NCBI GenBank assembly: GCA_006218035.1
Contig: VBWC01000001.1
Location: forward strand, 103,259-167,258
DNA length: 64,000 nucleotides
Reading direction: 5' to 3'
Source: Gammaproteobacteria bacterium
Lineage (GTDB): Bacteria; Pseudomonadota; Gammaproteobacteria; VBWC01
This document shows positions 40,015-50,250 of this stretch, piece by piece. The notes under the pieces are model-generated. The model did no database searches. It was not told where the DNA came from and saw only the letters and a list, made by a program, of their open reading frames with translations. Numbering within the stretch: position 1 is the stretch's first letter; every line of letters begins with the position of its first letter. The translations under genes were made by a program, and so were the position numbers.

Positions 40015-41202
40015 CTAACGGCCGATCGCTCGCTCCAGATCGGCGATCAGGTCCGCGGCGTCTTCAAGTCCGACCGAGATCCGCACGAGACCGTCACCGA
40101 TACCGGCCGTCCGGCGTGCATCGGCTGACATGCGACCGTGCGTGGTCGTTGCCGGATGCGTGATCGTGCTCTTGGCATCGCCCAGATTGGCAGTAATCGA
40201 AATCAGCTGCACCGCATCGATCAGTTTCCATGCCGCGTCGCGCCCGCCAGCGACATCAAACGAGATGATGCCGCCGAACCCTGATTGCTGCCGCGCGGCG
40301 AGCGCATGCTGCGGATGCGACGGCAGACCCGGATAGTTGACGCGGGTGATGCGTCGCTGCTGTTGCAACCATTCGGCGATCAACTGTGCGTTACGGCAAT
40401 GCGCCTGCATACGCAGGCTCAGCGTTTCGAGCCCGTGCGCAAACACCCACGCGTTAAACGGGCTCAGACACGAGCCGGCGGTGCGCAGATAACCGTACAC
40501 CTGCGTACCCACTACGGCCTCGCTGCCAACGACCGCGCCACCGATGCAGCGACCCTGCCCGTCGATGTACTTGGTCGCCGAGTGCACCACGATATCGGCA
40601 CCGAGTTCCAGCGGCCGTTGCAGCACCGGCGTGCAGAACACGTTATCCACGACCAGCAGACACTCATGGGCATGGGCCAGCGCCGCCAGCGCCGGAATGT
40701 CCGCGACCTCGGTCAGCGGATTGGCCGGCGTCTCGATAAACAGCAGCCGGGTGTTCGGCCGGATCGCCGTCGCCCACGCCGTCACATCCGTCAATGATAC
40801 AAATGTCGTTTCGACACCGAACCGGCCGAGGATGTTCTCGAACAACAGTATCGTCGAGCCGAACAGACTGCGCGACGCGACAATGTGATCACCGGCGCGC
40901 AGCACGCCCATACAGGTCGCCATGATCGCGGCCATGCCGGACGACGTCGCCACGCAACGTTCGCCGCCCTCCAGCGTCGCAAGACGCTGTTCGAAGACGC
41001 GCACGGTCGGGTTGGTAAAGCGCGAGTACAGGTTACCGGGTTCCTCACCGGAAAACCGCGCCGCCGCCTGTGCCGCGCTGTCGAAACAGAAACTCGACGA
41101 CAGGAAGATCGGTTCGCTCTGCTCGCCTTCATTGGTACGCCGCTGTCCGGCGTGCACGGCGCGCGTATTAAATCCGAACTCTTCGGGATCTGACTTTAAC
41201 AT
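40015..41202 (-). CDS. metZ: O-succinylhomoserine sulfhydrylase
   Basis: PLP enzyme making homocysteine directly from O-succinylhomoserine and sulfide. It has 395 residues and is cystathionine-gamma-synthase-like. PLP lysine: 'DIVVHSATKYIDGQGRCIGG'; 'RYTNPT'-type block as 'SRFTNPTVRVFEQRLATLEG'; 'ETPANPLTEVADI'. The name MetZ, rather than MetB, is based on its place after purF, as in pseudomonads, and on 'KYIDGQGRCIGGAVVG'. The preceding leader holds mutually exclusive hairpins. Confidence 0.93.
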   Translation of the reverse strand: MLKSDPEEFGFNTRAVHAGQRRTNEGEQSEPIFLSSSFCFDSAAQAAARFSGEEPGNLYSRFTNPTVRVFEQRLATLEGGERCVATSSGMAAIMATCMGVLRAGDHIVASRSLFGSTILLFENILGRFGVETTFVSLTDVTAWATAIRPNTRLLFIETPANPLTEVADIPALAALAHAHECLLVVDNVFCTPVLQRPLELGADIVVHSATKYIDGQGRCIGGAVVGSEAVVGTQVYGYLRTAGSCLSPFNAWVFAHGLETLSLRMQAHCRNAQLIAEWLQQQRRITRVNYPGLPSHPQHALAARQQSGFGGIISFDVAGGRDAAWKLIDAVQLISITANLGDAKSTITHPATTTHGRMSADARRTAGIGDGLVRISVGLEDAADLIADLERAIGR

Positions 41203-41255
41203 TCGGCGTCTCCATCAAACGGGCCTGACTCAACCATCGCAGCGGTTCCAGGCGC

Positions 41256-41307
41256 AAAAAAACCCGCTTCACGTTATAGCTAAAGCAGGTTTTCCCTCGC
41301 TTTAGCT
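41256..41307 (-). terminator. Terminator/anti-terminator-like hairpins between purF and metZ
   Basis: Reading the minus strand, a perfect 9-bp stem comes first (agctaaagc/gctttagct, 12-nt loop; 41278-41307). The segment cctgctt, at the 5' side of the second stem, overlaps its right arm. That second stem (cctgctt/aagcggg plus flanking A-U pairs, 41256-41294) ends in a run of seven or more U. The second is a good rho-independent terminator on the minus strand only. The two stems cannot form together. It may simply end the purF operon, or it may attenuate metZ, whose ATG is 54 bp further on. Confidence 0.65.
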
Positions 41308-41389
41308 GCATTTATTTCGCGCCCGCAAGCTGAACTCAAATCGGCGCGTCGGAGTAGCCTAGAAAATGGCCGGCAAATTGTCAACCGGA

Positions 41390-42901
41390 TCACGACACGT
41401 TATACAACTCGAGGAGCTCGGCGTCCGCCTCCTGACGCTCGCGTTTCCTGATGTCGCTGCGGATATTCTCCAATCCGTCGAGGTAGTCGCGCGTGACGTC
41501 GCCGGTAACATACTTGCCGTCAAAACACGATGTATCGAATTCGGTAATCCGCGGATTGCCGCGCTGCACCGCGTCGATCAGATCGTCAAGGTCCTGGTAG
41601 ATCAGCCAGTCAGCGCCCAGTACGCGCTCGACCTCGCGTTCGTCACGACCATGGGCGATCAGTTCGCTCGCTGTCGGCATGTCGATACCGTAGACGTTCG
41701 GATACCTGACCGGTGGCGCCGCCGATGCGAAATACACCTTCGCCGCACCCGCTTCCCGCGCCATCTGGATGATCTGCTGCGACGTTGTGCCGCGTACGAT
41801 GGAATCGTCGACCAGCAGTACATTCTTGCCGGCGAATTCGAGCTCGATCGCATTCAGTTTCTGGCGCACGGATTTCTTGCGCATCTCCTGGCCGGGCATG
41901 ATGAACGTGCGCCCGATATAGCGGTTCTTGATAAACCCTTCGCGATACGGCACGCCGATATGGTAGGCAAGCCGCAACGCCGACGTGCGGCTGGTGTCCG
42001 GGATGGGGATCACGACATCGATATCGTGATCCGGCCGCTCGCGCAGGATCTTTTCGGCAAGCTTCTCGCCCATGCGCAGACGCGCCTTGTACACCGAGAT
42101 ATCGTCGATGATCGAATCCGGTCGCGCCAGATAGACGAATTCAAAAATACACGGCGTATAGCTGGGTTTCTCGGCGCACTGGCGCGTGCTTATCTTGCCG
42201 TCCCGGCTGATGAACACCGCCTCGCCGGGCTCGAGATCGCGTATCAACTCGAACCCGAGCACGTCGAGCGCCACGCTCTCCGACGCGATGATGTATTCGG
42301 TGCCCTTGTCGGTTTCACGCTTGCCGAACAGGATCGGCCGGATGCCGTGCGGATCGCGAAAGCCGACGATGCCATAGCCGATGATCAGCGCGACGGCGGC
42401 ATAGCCGCCGCTGCAACGCCGGTGCACCCCGGCGACCGCCTCGAACACGTCGTCCTCGTCGACGCGCAAACGGCCGGCGTGATGCAACTCATGGGCGAAT
42501 ACATTCAGCAGGATTTCGGAATCGGATTCCGTGTTGATATGGCGCAGGTCCTCGAGAAACAGATCGCGCTTCAACCGGTCCGCGTTGGTCAGGTTGCCGT
42601 TATGCGCCAGCCCGATACCGAACGGGGAATTGACGTAGAAAGGCTGCGCCTCGGCCGACGATGAACATCCCGCCGTCGGATAGCGCACATGGCCGATACC
42701 CATGTCGCCCTGCAGCCGCATCATATGGTGGGTACGGAACACATCGCGCACCAGGCCGTTGTCCTTGCGCAGTGCGAGGCGGCCGTTATCGCAGGTCATG
42801 ATGCCGGCGGCGTCCTGGCCGCGGTGCTGCAACACGGTGAGGCCGTCGTAGAGATCCTGGTTGACGTTGCCTTTACCGACTATCCCGATAATGCCGCACA
42901 T
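41390..42901 (-). CDS. purF: Amidophosphoribosyltransferase
   Basis: First committed step of purine synthesis: PRPP plus glutamine to phosphoribosylamine. It has 503 residues. The nucleophile Cys is residue 2 ('[20 protein letters not shown]'), so there is no propeptide. Glutaminase domain: '[14 protein letters not shown]', '[11 protein letters not shown]'. PRPP motif: '[20 protein letters not shown]'. AGGA lies 8 nt before the ATG. It follows cvpA by 45 bp. Confidence 0.97.
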   Translation of the reverse strand: MCGIIGIVGKGNVNQDLYDGLTVLQHRGQDAAGIMTCDNGRLALRKDNGLVRDVFRTHHMMRLQGDMGIGHVRYPTAGCSSSAEAQPFYVNSPFGIGLAHNGNLTNADRLKRDLFLEDLRHINTESDSEILLNVFAHELHHAGRLRVDEDDVFEAVAGVHRRCSGGYAAVALIIGYGIVGFRDPHGIRPILFGKRETDKGTEYIIASESVALDVLGFELIRDLEPGEAVFISRDGKISTRQCAEKPSYTPCIFEFVYLARPDSIIDDISVYKARLRMGEKLAEKILRERPDHDIDVVIPIPDTSRTSALRLAYHIGVPYREGFIKNRYIGRTFIMPGQEMRKKSVRQKLNAIELEFAGKNVLLVDDSIVRGTTSQQIIQMAREAGAAKVYFASAAPPVRYPNVYGIDMPTASELIAHGRDEREVERVLGADWLIYQDLDDLIDAVQRGNPRITEFDTSCFDGKYVTGDVTRDYLDGLENIRSDIRKRERQEADAELLELYNVS

Positions 42902-42946
42902 GTCTTGTTTCCTGTATCCTGAATTGTTACGCGCCGCCGCCGGGGA

Positions 42947-43441
42947 CTACGCCTTCCTGAGCAACCTGTCGGCAATGTCGCCGGGAATCCAGGCGCCGAT
43001 CCAGCCGGCCAGTTGTCGGCAATACCCGACCGTCGCCGAATCCGTCCACCAGTCCTGTTCAACCAGCGGTGTGAGCCCCATCAGCACCACGGCCACGGTC
43101 GCCAGCAATACGCCACGCAGCGCGCCAAACACCATACCGATAATCCTGTCGGGAATACCGAGGCCCGCGCCGCGAATCAATTTCACCACGAGCCAGTTGG
43201 CCAGACCGAGTATCATCAGTGTGACAACAAATATCACGGCGAAGGCGATACCTGTCTGCAAGGCAGGGATCGGTATGTAGCCGGCTAAACTGTCCGCCAG
43301 GTACGGCGAAAACCGCAATGCCACCCAGAAGGCGACGACCCACGCGACCAGCGACAACGCTTCGCGCACAAAGCCGCGCCACAACCCCAGCAGTATCGAC
43401 AACGCGACGATGCCGAGGATGGCGTAGTCTATCCAAATCAT
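42947..43441 (-). CDS. cvpA: CvpA family membrane protein
   Basis: Inner-membrane protein, about 164 residues from ATG 43441 ('MIWIDYAILGIVALSILLGL'), with four predicted membrane helices. The 'GLWRGFVREALSLVAWVVAF' block is the family signature. It was named for colicin V production in E. coli and is always linked to purF. The longer track start is not needed. Confidence 0.92.
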   Translation of the reverse strand: MIWIDYAILGIVALSILLGLWRGFVREALSLVAWVVAFWVALRFSPYLADSLAGYIPIPALQTGIAFAVIFVVTLMILGLANWLVVKLIRGAGLGIPDRIIGMVFGALRGVLLATVAVVLMGLTPLVEQDWWTDSATVGYCRQLAGWIGAWIPGDIADRLLRKA

Positions 43442-43559
43442 TCGCGGCACGGTCGGCAGAACTGAAACATTGCACGGCGTATTGTAGCCAAGTTCGAACA
43501 CGAAATCATGGCCGGAACAACGCGGCGCCGGAGTATTGGCAAAACCATCGGCAGCGAGG

Positions 43560-44201
43560 TCAGCTGACCTCGTGGGTCACTACCATGCCCTTGAGCCTGA
43601 ATTCCTTCTCGAGCTGAATGCGCAGCGTATCCGCCCGCGACCTTAACAGCTCCGGACCGACACGGACTCGGTAAATCCGCTTGTTGCCCGGTCCTCCGGC
43701 CACGTCGTCAACGAATGCCGCGTAGCGACGCTTACGCAGCTTGTCGCGCAACGCAAACGCGTTATCCCGGCTGGAAAAACTGCCCAGCTGCACGACCCAC
43801 GCGCTCGGCGCGCCCCCGACCGGTTTGGCGGCTGGCGGCGGTCCGGACGTCTTCGGTACGCTTTCGGCCTGCGCCACCGGCGGTTTCGGTGCAGTGTGCG
43901 CGACGACATCCGGCTCGGCGGCGACCACATCCGCCACCGGCGGGACGGGCACGGCGTCGCTGGCCGCCGTCTCCGCCGCCGCGGCGGGCGCTAGGTCAGG
44001 TTTGATCGGTTCGACGCGTTCGGGAATGTTCAGCGGCAACACCTTGACGCTCAGTCCCGACGACTTCGGCGGGATCACCTCGTTCTCGAAACCCGGATTT
44101 ATCTCGTCGGGGGATTGCAGCACCAGCGGCAGAAAAATCACCGCAATACTGACCAGCACCGCGACACCGACCAGACGTTGCTTCAATTTTCCGCTCTCCA
44201 T
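43560..44201 (-). CDS. dedD: DedD-like SPOR-domain septal protein
   Basis: 213 residues: a short cytoplasmic N-terminus, one membrane helix ('LVGVAVLVSIAVIFLPLVL'), then 'DEINPGFENEVIPP'. A Pro/Ala-rich periplasmic linker follows, with a C-terminal SPOR domain ('AWVVQLGSFSSRDNAFALRD' to 'VTHEVS') that binds denuded septal peptidoglycan. Position between folC and cvpA matches DedD in other gammaproteobacteria. Confidence 0.92.
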   Translation of the reverse strand: MESGKLKQRLVGVAVLVSIAVIFLPLVLQSPDEINPGFENEVIPPKSSGLSVKVLPLNIPERVEPIKPDLAPAAAAETAASDAVPVPPVADVVAAEPDVVAHTAPKPPVAQAESVPKTSGPPPAAKPVGGAPSAWVVQLGSFSSRDNAFALRDKLRKRRYAAFVDDVAGGPGNKRIYRVRVGPELLRSRADTLRIQLEKEFRLKGMVVTHEVS

Positions 44202-44279
44202 GACGGTTACGGTACCAGTGTTTTAAAGCGCTTGCAGCACGAATTATCGCACGATCGCCTGCCCGACGCGCGTTGTTCC

Positions 44280-45551
44280 TTACGCTATCCGTTCCTGCTC
44301 GCGCATGGCCGCCGCCACCGTATAAAACGAACCGAACACGACCAGCCGGTCACCGGGCGCGAGCCGCTGCCAGACGTCTGGCCAGGCGCTGGCGACATCG
44401 GTATAGCGATGGACGTTGTCACGGATGCCAATGGCCTGCAAGGCAGCGATCAATCGCTCGGCCGGCGCGCCGCGCGCGACGTCCAGACCGGCGACGTGCC
44501 AGACATCGATCGCCGGGCGGACGCCGCGCAACACGCCTTCGATATCCTTGTCGGCCAGCATGCCCACCAGCGCGTGGGTGCGCCCGGCACACGCCAGCTG
44601 CGACAGATTGTTTGCCAGCACCGTTGCCGCCTGCGGGTTATGGGCCACGTCGAGGATCTGCGTGACATCACCGGCGATGACCTGGAAACGGCCCGGCAGT
44701 GTCGCTTCGAGCAATCCCTCACGCACCGCGCCCTGCGTCACCGGCAACCGGGTTGCGAGTAATTCCAGCACCATCAGCACGGCGGACGCATTGCGCAGTT
44801 GCACGGTGCCGCGCAGACGCGGCAACGGCAATGCCGGTCGTCGCCGGCCGGGGCCATCCCAGGTCCACGACAGCCCCTGCAGTGAGTAATTAAAGTCACG
44901 CTGAAAACAGTAGAGCGCAAGGCCGAGCGCCGCGGCATGCGCGCACAACGAAGCGGGCGGGTCGCTGTCGCCGTAGACCGCCGACCGTCCGGCGCGGAAA
45001 ATACCGGCCTTCTCCTGGCCGATCGCTTCACGGTTATCGCCCAGCCAGCCGGTGTGATCGATGTCCACCGTGGTGACCAGCGCGGCGTCGGCATCGAGGA
45101 CGTTCACCGCGTCCAGACGCCCGCCCAAACCGACCTCCATGACCGCGACGTCGATCCCGGCGGCGGCGAAAATCTCGATGGCCGCGAGCGTACCGAACTC
45201 GAAATAGGTCAGTGAAATATCGCCGCGCGCCCGGTCGATGCGGTCGAACGCCTGTACCAGCGCATCATCGCCGACCTCTGCGCCATTAACCCGGATGCGC
45301 TCGTTGTAACGCAGCAGATGGGGCGACGTGTACATACCGACACGGTGACCGGCGGCGGCCAGTATGGCGTGCAGCATCGCCACTGCCGAACCCTTGCCAT
45401 TGGTGCCGGCCACGGTGATGACCGCGTATGGCGGTGATTGGCGGCCCAGCCGGCGCAACACTGCGTTGACGCGTTCCAGTCCGAGATCGATCGCGTTGGG
45501 ATGCAGGGTTTCCTGCCAGGCCAGCCATTCTTGAAGGCTGTTGAAACGCAT
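44280..45551 (-). CDS. folC: Bifunctional dihydrofolate/folylpolyglutamate synthase
   Basis: Adds glutamate to dihydropteroate and to tetrahydrofolates. It has 423 residues. Mur-ligase-type P-loop 'ITVAGTNGKGSAVAMLHAIL', then 'HRVGMYTSPHLLRYNERIRV', 'VAVMEVGLGGRLDAVNVLDA', 'DHTGWLGDNREAIGQEKAGI' (active-site Lys) and 'ILDVAHNPQAA'. It begins 62 bp after accD. Confidence 0.96.
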   Translation of the reverse strand: MRFNSLQEWLAWQETLHPNAIDLGLERVNAVLRRLGRQSPPYAVITVAGTNGKGSAVAMLHAILAAAGHRVGMYTSPHLLRYNERIRVNGAEVGDDALVQAFDRIDRARGDISLTYFEFGTLAAIEIFAAAGIDVAVMEVGLGGRLDAVNVLDADAALVTTVDIDHTGWLGDNREAIGQEKAGIFRAGRSAVYGDSDPPASLCAHAAALGLALYCFQRDFNYSLQGLSWTWDGPGRRRPALPLPRLRGTVQLRNASAVLMVLELLATRLPVTQGAVREGLLEATLPGRFQVIAGDVTQILDVAHNPQAATVLANNLSQLACAGRTHALVGMLADKDIEGVLRGVRPAIDVWHVAGLDVARGAPAERLIAALQAIGIRDNVHRYTDVASAWPDVWQRLAPGDRLVVFGSFYTVAAAMREQERIA

Positions 45552-45613
45552 AAGACCGGTGCGCGGATTAGCCGCGACGAGTGACAGACTGCTGCTGCCG
45601 CGCCACCCGGCGG

Positions 45614-46549
45614 TCAGACACCGGGTGACGGCGCCAGATCGGGCTCGCCCGACACGCGTGACAGTAACGGCTCCAGCGGCGCATCCGGCTGGGGCGCCGG
45701 CCGGTGCGTCAGCATGGTCAGGATCGATGCGATGCGGTTACGCATTGCGTTGCGCTCGATTATCGCGTCGACAGCGCCGTGCTCGATCAGGAACTCGCTG
45801 CGCTGGAAGCCTTCCGGCAACGTTTCCCGCACGGTCTGCTCGATCACGCGCGGTCCGGCAAAGCCGATCAGCGCCTTCGGCTCGGCGATGATGACATCGC
45901 CAAGCATTGCCAGACTGGCGGAAACACCGCCCATCGTCGGATCCGTCAACACAGAAATATAGGGGATGCCGGCCGCCTTGAGATCCGCCAGCGCCGCACT
46001 GGTCTTGGCCATCTGCATCAGCGCAATCAACGCCTCCTGCATGCGCGCGCCGCCGCTCGCGGAAAAGCACACCAGCGGAATACGCTCATCGATCGATGTC
46101 CTGACCGCACGCGCAAAACGCTCGCCGACTACCGCGCCCATCGACCCGCCCATGAACGCGAACTCGAACGCCGCCACGACCACCGGCACGCCCTCGACCT
46201 GACCCTTGATGACGATCAACGCGTCTTTTTCGCCGGTGGCCTTCTGTGCCGCGGACAAGCGATCCTTGTACTTCTTGCTGTCGCGGAACTTGAGCAGGTC
46301 CTCGGGCACCAGATCCTCGCCAATCTCGCTGCGCGGTTGTTCATCAAGAAAACTGTCGATCCGCTGCCGCGCGCCGATGCGTTCGTGGTAACCGCATTTC
46401 GGACAGACACAGAGATTGCGCTCCAGCTCCGCGCGGTAAAGAGTCGCGCTGCACTCCGAGCACTTGGACCACAGCCCCTCCGGAATCGATTTTTTCCGGT
46501 TGCCCTCGGTCCTGATCCGCGACGGCAACAATTTCTCAAACCAGCTCAT
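45614..46549 (-). CDS. accD: Acetyl-CoA carboxylase carboxyltransferase subunit beta
   Basis: Beta subunit of the carboxyltransferase making malonyl-CoA. It has 311 residues. The N-terminal zinc ribbon is formed by two CxxC pairs in '[18 protein letters not shown]' and '[13 protein letters not shown]'. The crotonase-like fold follows: '[20 protein letters not shown]', '[17 protein letters not shown]', '[20 protein letters not shown]', '[18 protein letters not shown]'. It starts 20 bp after trpA ends. Confidence 0.97.
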   Translation of the reverse strand: MSWFEKLLPSRIRTEGNRKKSIPEGLWSKCSECSATLYRAELERNLCVCPKCGYHERIGARQRIDSFLDEQPRSEIGEDLVPEDLLKFRDSKKYKDRLSAAQKATGEKDALIVIKGQVEGVPVVVAAFEFAFMGGSMGAVVGERFARAVRTSIDERIPLVCFSASGGARMQEALIALMQMAKTSAALADLKAAGIPYISVLTDPTMGGVSASLAMLGDVIIAEPKALIGFAGPRVIEQTVRETLPEGFQRSEFLIEHGAVDAIIERNAMRNRIASILTMLTHRPAPQPDAPLEPLLSRVSGEPDLAPSPGV

Positions 46550-46569
46550 AGTCGTTTCCGTTACACCCG

Positions 46570-47412
46570 TTATTTGCCGCGCAGCCGGTGTTTCACCGCG
46601 TCCGCCACGGCATTATCCATCGCGGCGCGCATCTCGCCTAACTGCAGCCGGAGGTGTCCGGCGATTTCCTGAGGCCTGCCTGCCCCTGCCTCGACAGTTT
46701 TGACCAGCGCACTGCCGACGACCACTGCATCGGCGATCGCGGCGACCCGCGCCGCGGACTCCGCATCGCGTATACCAAAACCAACGCCGACCGGCAACGA
46801 TGTTACTTCACGAATCTGTGCCAGCCTGGCTGCTACCGACGCCACATCCAGCGTGGCCGCACCGGTCACACCTTTCAGCGACACATAATATACGAAGCCG
46901 CTGGCGTTCGCGCAGATCCGTTCGATACGCTCCAGCGTGCTGGTCGGCGCGATCAGAAAGATCGGGTCCAGCTGCCGGCTGCGCAAGGCATCGACCAGCC
47001 CGGCGGCCTCCTCCGGCGGCAGATCGACGGTCAGCACACCATCGACACCCGCTGCTTGCGCCGCCTGCGCAAACGCCTCGTAACCCATCATCTCCACCGG
47101 ATTGAGATAACCCATCAACACCACCGGCGTCACGTCGTCCCGTCGGCGGAATTCGCGCACCATGCCGAGCACATCGCGCAGACTGACGTGGTGGGCGAGC
47201 GCGCGTTCGCTGGCGCGCTGGATCACCGGCCCGTCGGCCATCGGATCGGAAAACGGCACACCGAGTTCGACGATGTCGGCGCCGGCCGCGACCATCGCAT
47301 GCAGCAGCGGCACTGTCACATCCGGCTGCGGATCACCGGCGGTGACATACGGGATCAGCGCCTTGCGGCCCTGGGCGCGCAGTTGCGCGAAGCATTGTTC
47401 GATACGGCTCAC
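46570..47412 (-). CDS. trpA: Tryptophan synthase alpha subunit
   Basis: Cleaves indole-3-glycerol phosphate to indole and passes it to TrpB. It has 280 residues. Catalytic Glu in '[20 protein letters not shown]' and Asp in '[14 protein letters not shown]'; phosphate loop near '[14 protein letters not shown]'. Its ATG overlaps the trpB stop codon by 4 bp, which gives coupled translation of the two subunits. Confidence 0.97.
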   Translation of the reverse strand: MSRIEQCFAQLRAQGRKALIPYVTAGDPQPDVTVPLLHAMVAAGADIVELGVPFSDPMADGPVIQRASERALAHHVSLRDVLGMVREFRRRDDVTPVVLMGYLNPVEMMGYEAFAQAAQAAGVDGVLTVDLPPEEAAGLVDALRSRQLDPIFLIAPTSTLERIERICANASGFVYYVSLKGVTGAATLDVASVAARLAQIREVTSLPVGVGFGIRDAESAARVAAIADAVVVGSALVKTVEAGAGRPQEIAGHLRLQLGEMRAAMDNAVADAVKHRLRGK

Positions 47413-48644
47413 AGGCGGATTCCCTCGCGCGTCGCGACCGTATGGATATCCTTGTCACCGCGGCCGGACAGGTTGACGATAATAATCTTGTCCCGGTCGA
47501 GACGCGGCGCGAGCTTCGTCACATAGGCCAGCGCGTGACTGGACTCCAGCGCCGGAATAATCCCCTCGATACGGGTGAGATCGTGAAACGCCTGCAGCGC
47601 CTCGTCGTCCGTGATCGCGATATAATTGGCGCGGCCGCTGTCCTTCAGCCACGCATGTTCGGGGCCGACGCCGGGATAATCCAGACCGGCCGAGATCGAA
47701 TGGGTCTCGATGATCTGGCCGTCGTCGTCTTCCATCAGATAGGTGCGGTTGCCGTGCAGCACACCGGGACGCCCGGCGCACAATGGCGCGGCATGCTGCC
47801 CGGATTCGAGCCCGGCACCGGCAGCTTCGACGCCGTACAGCACGACACCGTCGTCGTTCAGGAACGGATAGAACAGTCCAATGGCGTTCGATCCGCCACC
47901 GACACAGGCCACCAGCGCATCGGGCAGCCGCCCTGCCTGTCGCAGAATCTGCTCGCGCGCCTCGCGGCCGATGACGCACTGGAAATCCCGCACCATCGCC
48001 GGATACGGATGCGGTCCGGCAACGGTGCCGATGATGTAGAACGTGTTGTCGATATTCGTCACCCAGTCGCGCATCGCCTCGTTCAGCGCGTCCTTGAGCG
48101 TCTTCGATCCGGAGGTCACCGGCACGACCGTGGCACCTAGCAGTTTCATGCGGAAGACGTTCGCTGCCTGCCGCTCGATATCGACCGCGCCCATGTAGAC
48201 GACGCATTCCAGACCGAGGCGCGCGGCGACCGTTGCCGTCGCGACACCGTGCTGACCGGCGCCGGTTTCAGCGATGATGCGTGTCTTGCCCATGCGTCGC
48301 GCGAGCAGTGCCTGGCCGATGGTGTTATTGATCTTGTGCGCGCCGGTATGGTTCAGATCCTCCCGCTTGAGCCAGACCTGCGCGCCGCCGATCCGCGCCG
48401 ACCAGCGCGCTGCATGATAGAGCGGCGACGGCCGCCCGACATACTGGCGCAGGTCGTCGTCAAGTTCCTGCAGAAATTCGGCGTCACCGCGAAAACGCTC
48501 GTAGGCGAGGCGCAACTCTTCGAGCGGCGCCATCAATGTCTCGGCAACGAAGCGCCCGCCATAAGGGCCGAAATGCCCGCTGGCATCCGGCAGCAACTGA
48601 CCGGCATACGGTGCGGTTGCCGTCTGGCTAATCTGTTTTGACAC
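47409..48644 (-). CDS. trpB: Tryptophan synthase beta subunit
   Basis: PLP enzyme condensing indole and serine. I use GTG 48644 ('[18 protein letters not shown]' follows), preceded by GGAG about 10 nt upstream, rather than the track's longer start. This gives 411 residues and a 17-bp overlap with trpF. PLP Lys: '[19 protein letters not shown]'; '[20 protein letters not shown]'; phosphate loop '[15 protein letters not shown]'. Confidence 0.96.
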   Translation of the reverse strand: MSKQISQTATAPYAGQLLPDASGHFGPYGGRFVAETLMAPLEELRLAYERFRGDAEFLQELDDDLRQYVGRPSPLYHAARWSARIGGAQVWLKREDLNHTGAHKINNTIGQALLARRMGKTRIIAETGAGQHGVATATVAARLGLECVVYMGAVDIERQAANVFRMKLLGATVVPVTSGSKTLKDALNEAMRDWVTNIDNTFYIIGTVAGPHPYPAMVRDFQCVIGREAREQILRQAGRLPDALVACVGGGSNAIGLFYPFLNDDGVVLYGVEAAGAGLESGQHAAPLCAGRPGVLHGNRTYLMEDDDGQIIETHSISAGLDYPGVGPEHAWLKDSGRANYIAITDDEALQAFHDLTRIEGIIPALESSHALAYVTKLAPRLDRDKIIIVNLSGRGDKDIHTVATREGIRL

Positions 48645-49254
48645 TTTCCACACTCCGCATGAAAGCCCGCATCTTCGCCGCATCCTTGATGCCGGGCGCC
48701 GATTCTATGCCGCCGCTGACATCGACCGCGTACGGCCGTACGCTGACAATTGCCTGCGCAACATTATCCGCGGTTAACCCGCCGGCCAGTATTAACGGCT
48801 TCGCGATGTTCGCCGGCACCGTTGACCAGTCGAACGTCTTGCCGGTACCGCCCGGCAACACGTCGTGCCAGGCATCCAGCAACAGGCCGCTGGCGTCGGC
48901 ATACTGTGCAGCGCAAGTTGTCAGATCAACGTTATCGCGCATGCGCACCGCCTTGAGGTAAGGCCGCGCGTACCCGCGGCACGCCGCCGCCGGCTCGTCG
49001 CCATGAAACTGCAGCACATCAATTCGCACCGCGTCCAGCACCGCGTTGATTTCCCGCTCGTCGGCATCGACAAACAAACCGACCACGCTCACGAACGGCG
49101 GCACGTCACGCACGATAACGGCGGCGCGTTCCGCCGTCACGTGGCGCGGGCTGGGCGGGTAAAATACCAGTCCGATCGCGTCGGCGCCGGCGCGCGCCGC
49201 CGCAACGGCGTCTTCCGGACGGGTGATTCCGCAAAATTTGACGCGGGTGCGCAT
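48628..49254 (-). CDS. trpF: Phosphoribosylanthranilate isomerase
   Basis: Amadori rearrangement step of tryptophan synthesis. It has 208 residues. Catalytic Cys in '[20 protein letters not shown]', catalytic Asp region 'LLLDAW', and '[16 protein letters not shown]' and '[16 protein letters not shown]' in the phosphate site. The neighbouring order truA-trpF-trpB-trpA-accD-folC is the pseudomonad-type arrangement; trpE, trpG, trpD and trpC are not here. Confidence 0.96.
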   Translation of the reverse strand: MRTRVKFCGITRPEDAVAAARAGADAIGLVFYPPSPRHVTAERAAVIVRDVPPFVSVVGLFVDADEREINAVLDAVRIDVLQFHGDEPAAACRGYARPYLKAVRMRDNVDLTTCAAQYADASGLLLDAWHDVLPGGTGKTFDWSTVPANIAKPLILAGGLTADNVAQAIVSVRPYAVDVSGGIESAPGIKDAAKMRAFMRSVESVKTD

Positions 49255-49371
49255 GCGACTGCCAGTAAGTTAATGGTCTTACCCGGACATCTCCGGGAGA
49301 CCGAACCTGTCGAATGCCGCGCATTTTACCGGTTTTTCGCCGCGACGTCGCTTGGCCGGGCTCAACACCGG

Positions 49372-50151
49372 CTAGCCGAACAACGGGTCGCTGTCCGGTA
49401 CGGGGATATCGAACTGGTCCGGGTACCCAACGCCAACCAGATAGAGCCCCTGCGCCGGTGCAGTGACGCCGCCAACCGTCCGGTCGCGGGCATCCAGCAC
49501 CTGCCCGGCCCACGCCGGCGGATATTTCCCGGCGCCGATCGCCATCAACACACCGGCGATATTGCGCACCATATGATGTAGAAACGCGTTGGCGACGATA
49601 TCAACCGTCACCAGCTCACCACGCCGGTCGACGTCGAGACGATGGATCGTGCGCACCGGGTTCTTCGCCTGACACGCCATCGCCCGATACGATGAGAAAT
49701 CGTGCTCGCCGATGAGATGCACGGCCGCCTCGGCCATGCGGCGCTCATCGAGCGGCAGACAACACCATGACACCTTGGCCCCCATTAGCCCGGGACGGAC
49801 CGCGCGATTTAGAATCACGTAGCGGTAATGGCGCCAGCACGCCGCGAAACGCGCATGGAATTCGTCGCTGACCGACCGCGCCCAGGTAACGCTCACGTCA
49901 CGTTCGAGAAAACTGTTGGCACCGAACACCCACGAACGCAGCGTGCGATCGGCATCGCTGTCGAAATGGATCACCTGCCCGAGCGCATGCACACCCGCGT
50001 CGGTCCGGCCGGCGGTAATCACCCGGACAGGATGATCAGCGACCTTGCTCAACGCCGTTTCAATACACCCCTGGACGGTACGCCCCTGCTTCTGCCTCTC
50101 CCACCCGCAGAAATCCGTGCCGTCATACTCCACTCCCAGCGCCAGCCTCAT
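49372..50151 (-). CDS. truA: tRNA pseudouridine(38-40) synthase
   Basis: Makes pseudouridine in the anticodon arm at positions 38-40. It has 259 residues. N-terminal 'ALGVEYDGTDFCGWERQKQG', the catalytic Asp in 'AGRTDAGVHALGQVIHFD', and 'VTVDIVANAFLHHMVRNIAG'. A terminator just upstream (50180-50204) separates it from the globin gene. Its usual neighbour fimV is about 38 kb away in this genome. Confidence 0.96.
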   Translation of the reverse strand: MRLALGVEYDGTDFCGWERQKQGRTVQGCIETALSKVADHPVRVITAGRTDAGVHALGQVIHFDSDADRTLRSWVFGANSFLERDVSVTWARSVSDEFHARFAACWRHYRYVILNRAVRPGLMGAKVSWCCLPLDERRMAEAAVHLIGEHDFSSYRAMACQAKNPVRTIHRLDVDRRGELVTVDIVANAFLHHMVRNIAGVLMAIGAGKYPPAWAGQVLDARDRTVGGVTAPAQGLYLVGVGYPDQFDIPVPDSDPLFG

Positions 50152-50179
50152 ACCTCAGTTCCCGGAACACCGTTATACG

Positions 50180-50204
50180 AAAAAACAAGGGCGCCAAGCG
50201 CCCC
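50180..50204 (-). terminator. Intrinsic terminator of the globin gene
   Basis: On the minus strand a GGGCGC/GCGCCC stem with a very short loop is followed by ttgtttttt. It lies 47 bp after the globin stop codon and 29 bp before truA, so truA probably needs its own promoter or read-through. Confidence 0.8.
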
Positions 50205-50250
50205 GATAGAATTTTCAATCCAACAGTCCGGGCCCTGGCCCGACCCATCG

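Noticed and set aside
41203-41389. Known SAM riboswitch before metZ
   Set aside because: The two hairpins do not match the SAM-I or SAM-II core elements as I know them. Kept only as an attenuator-like finding.
41366-42664. 432-aa plus-strand ORF over purF
   Set aside because: Antisense shadow; purF on the minus strand carries the full glutaminase and PRPP motifs.
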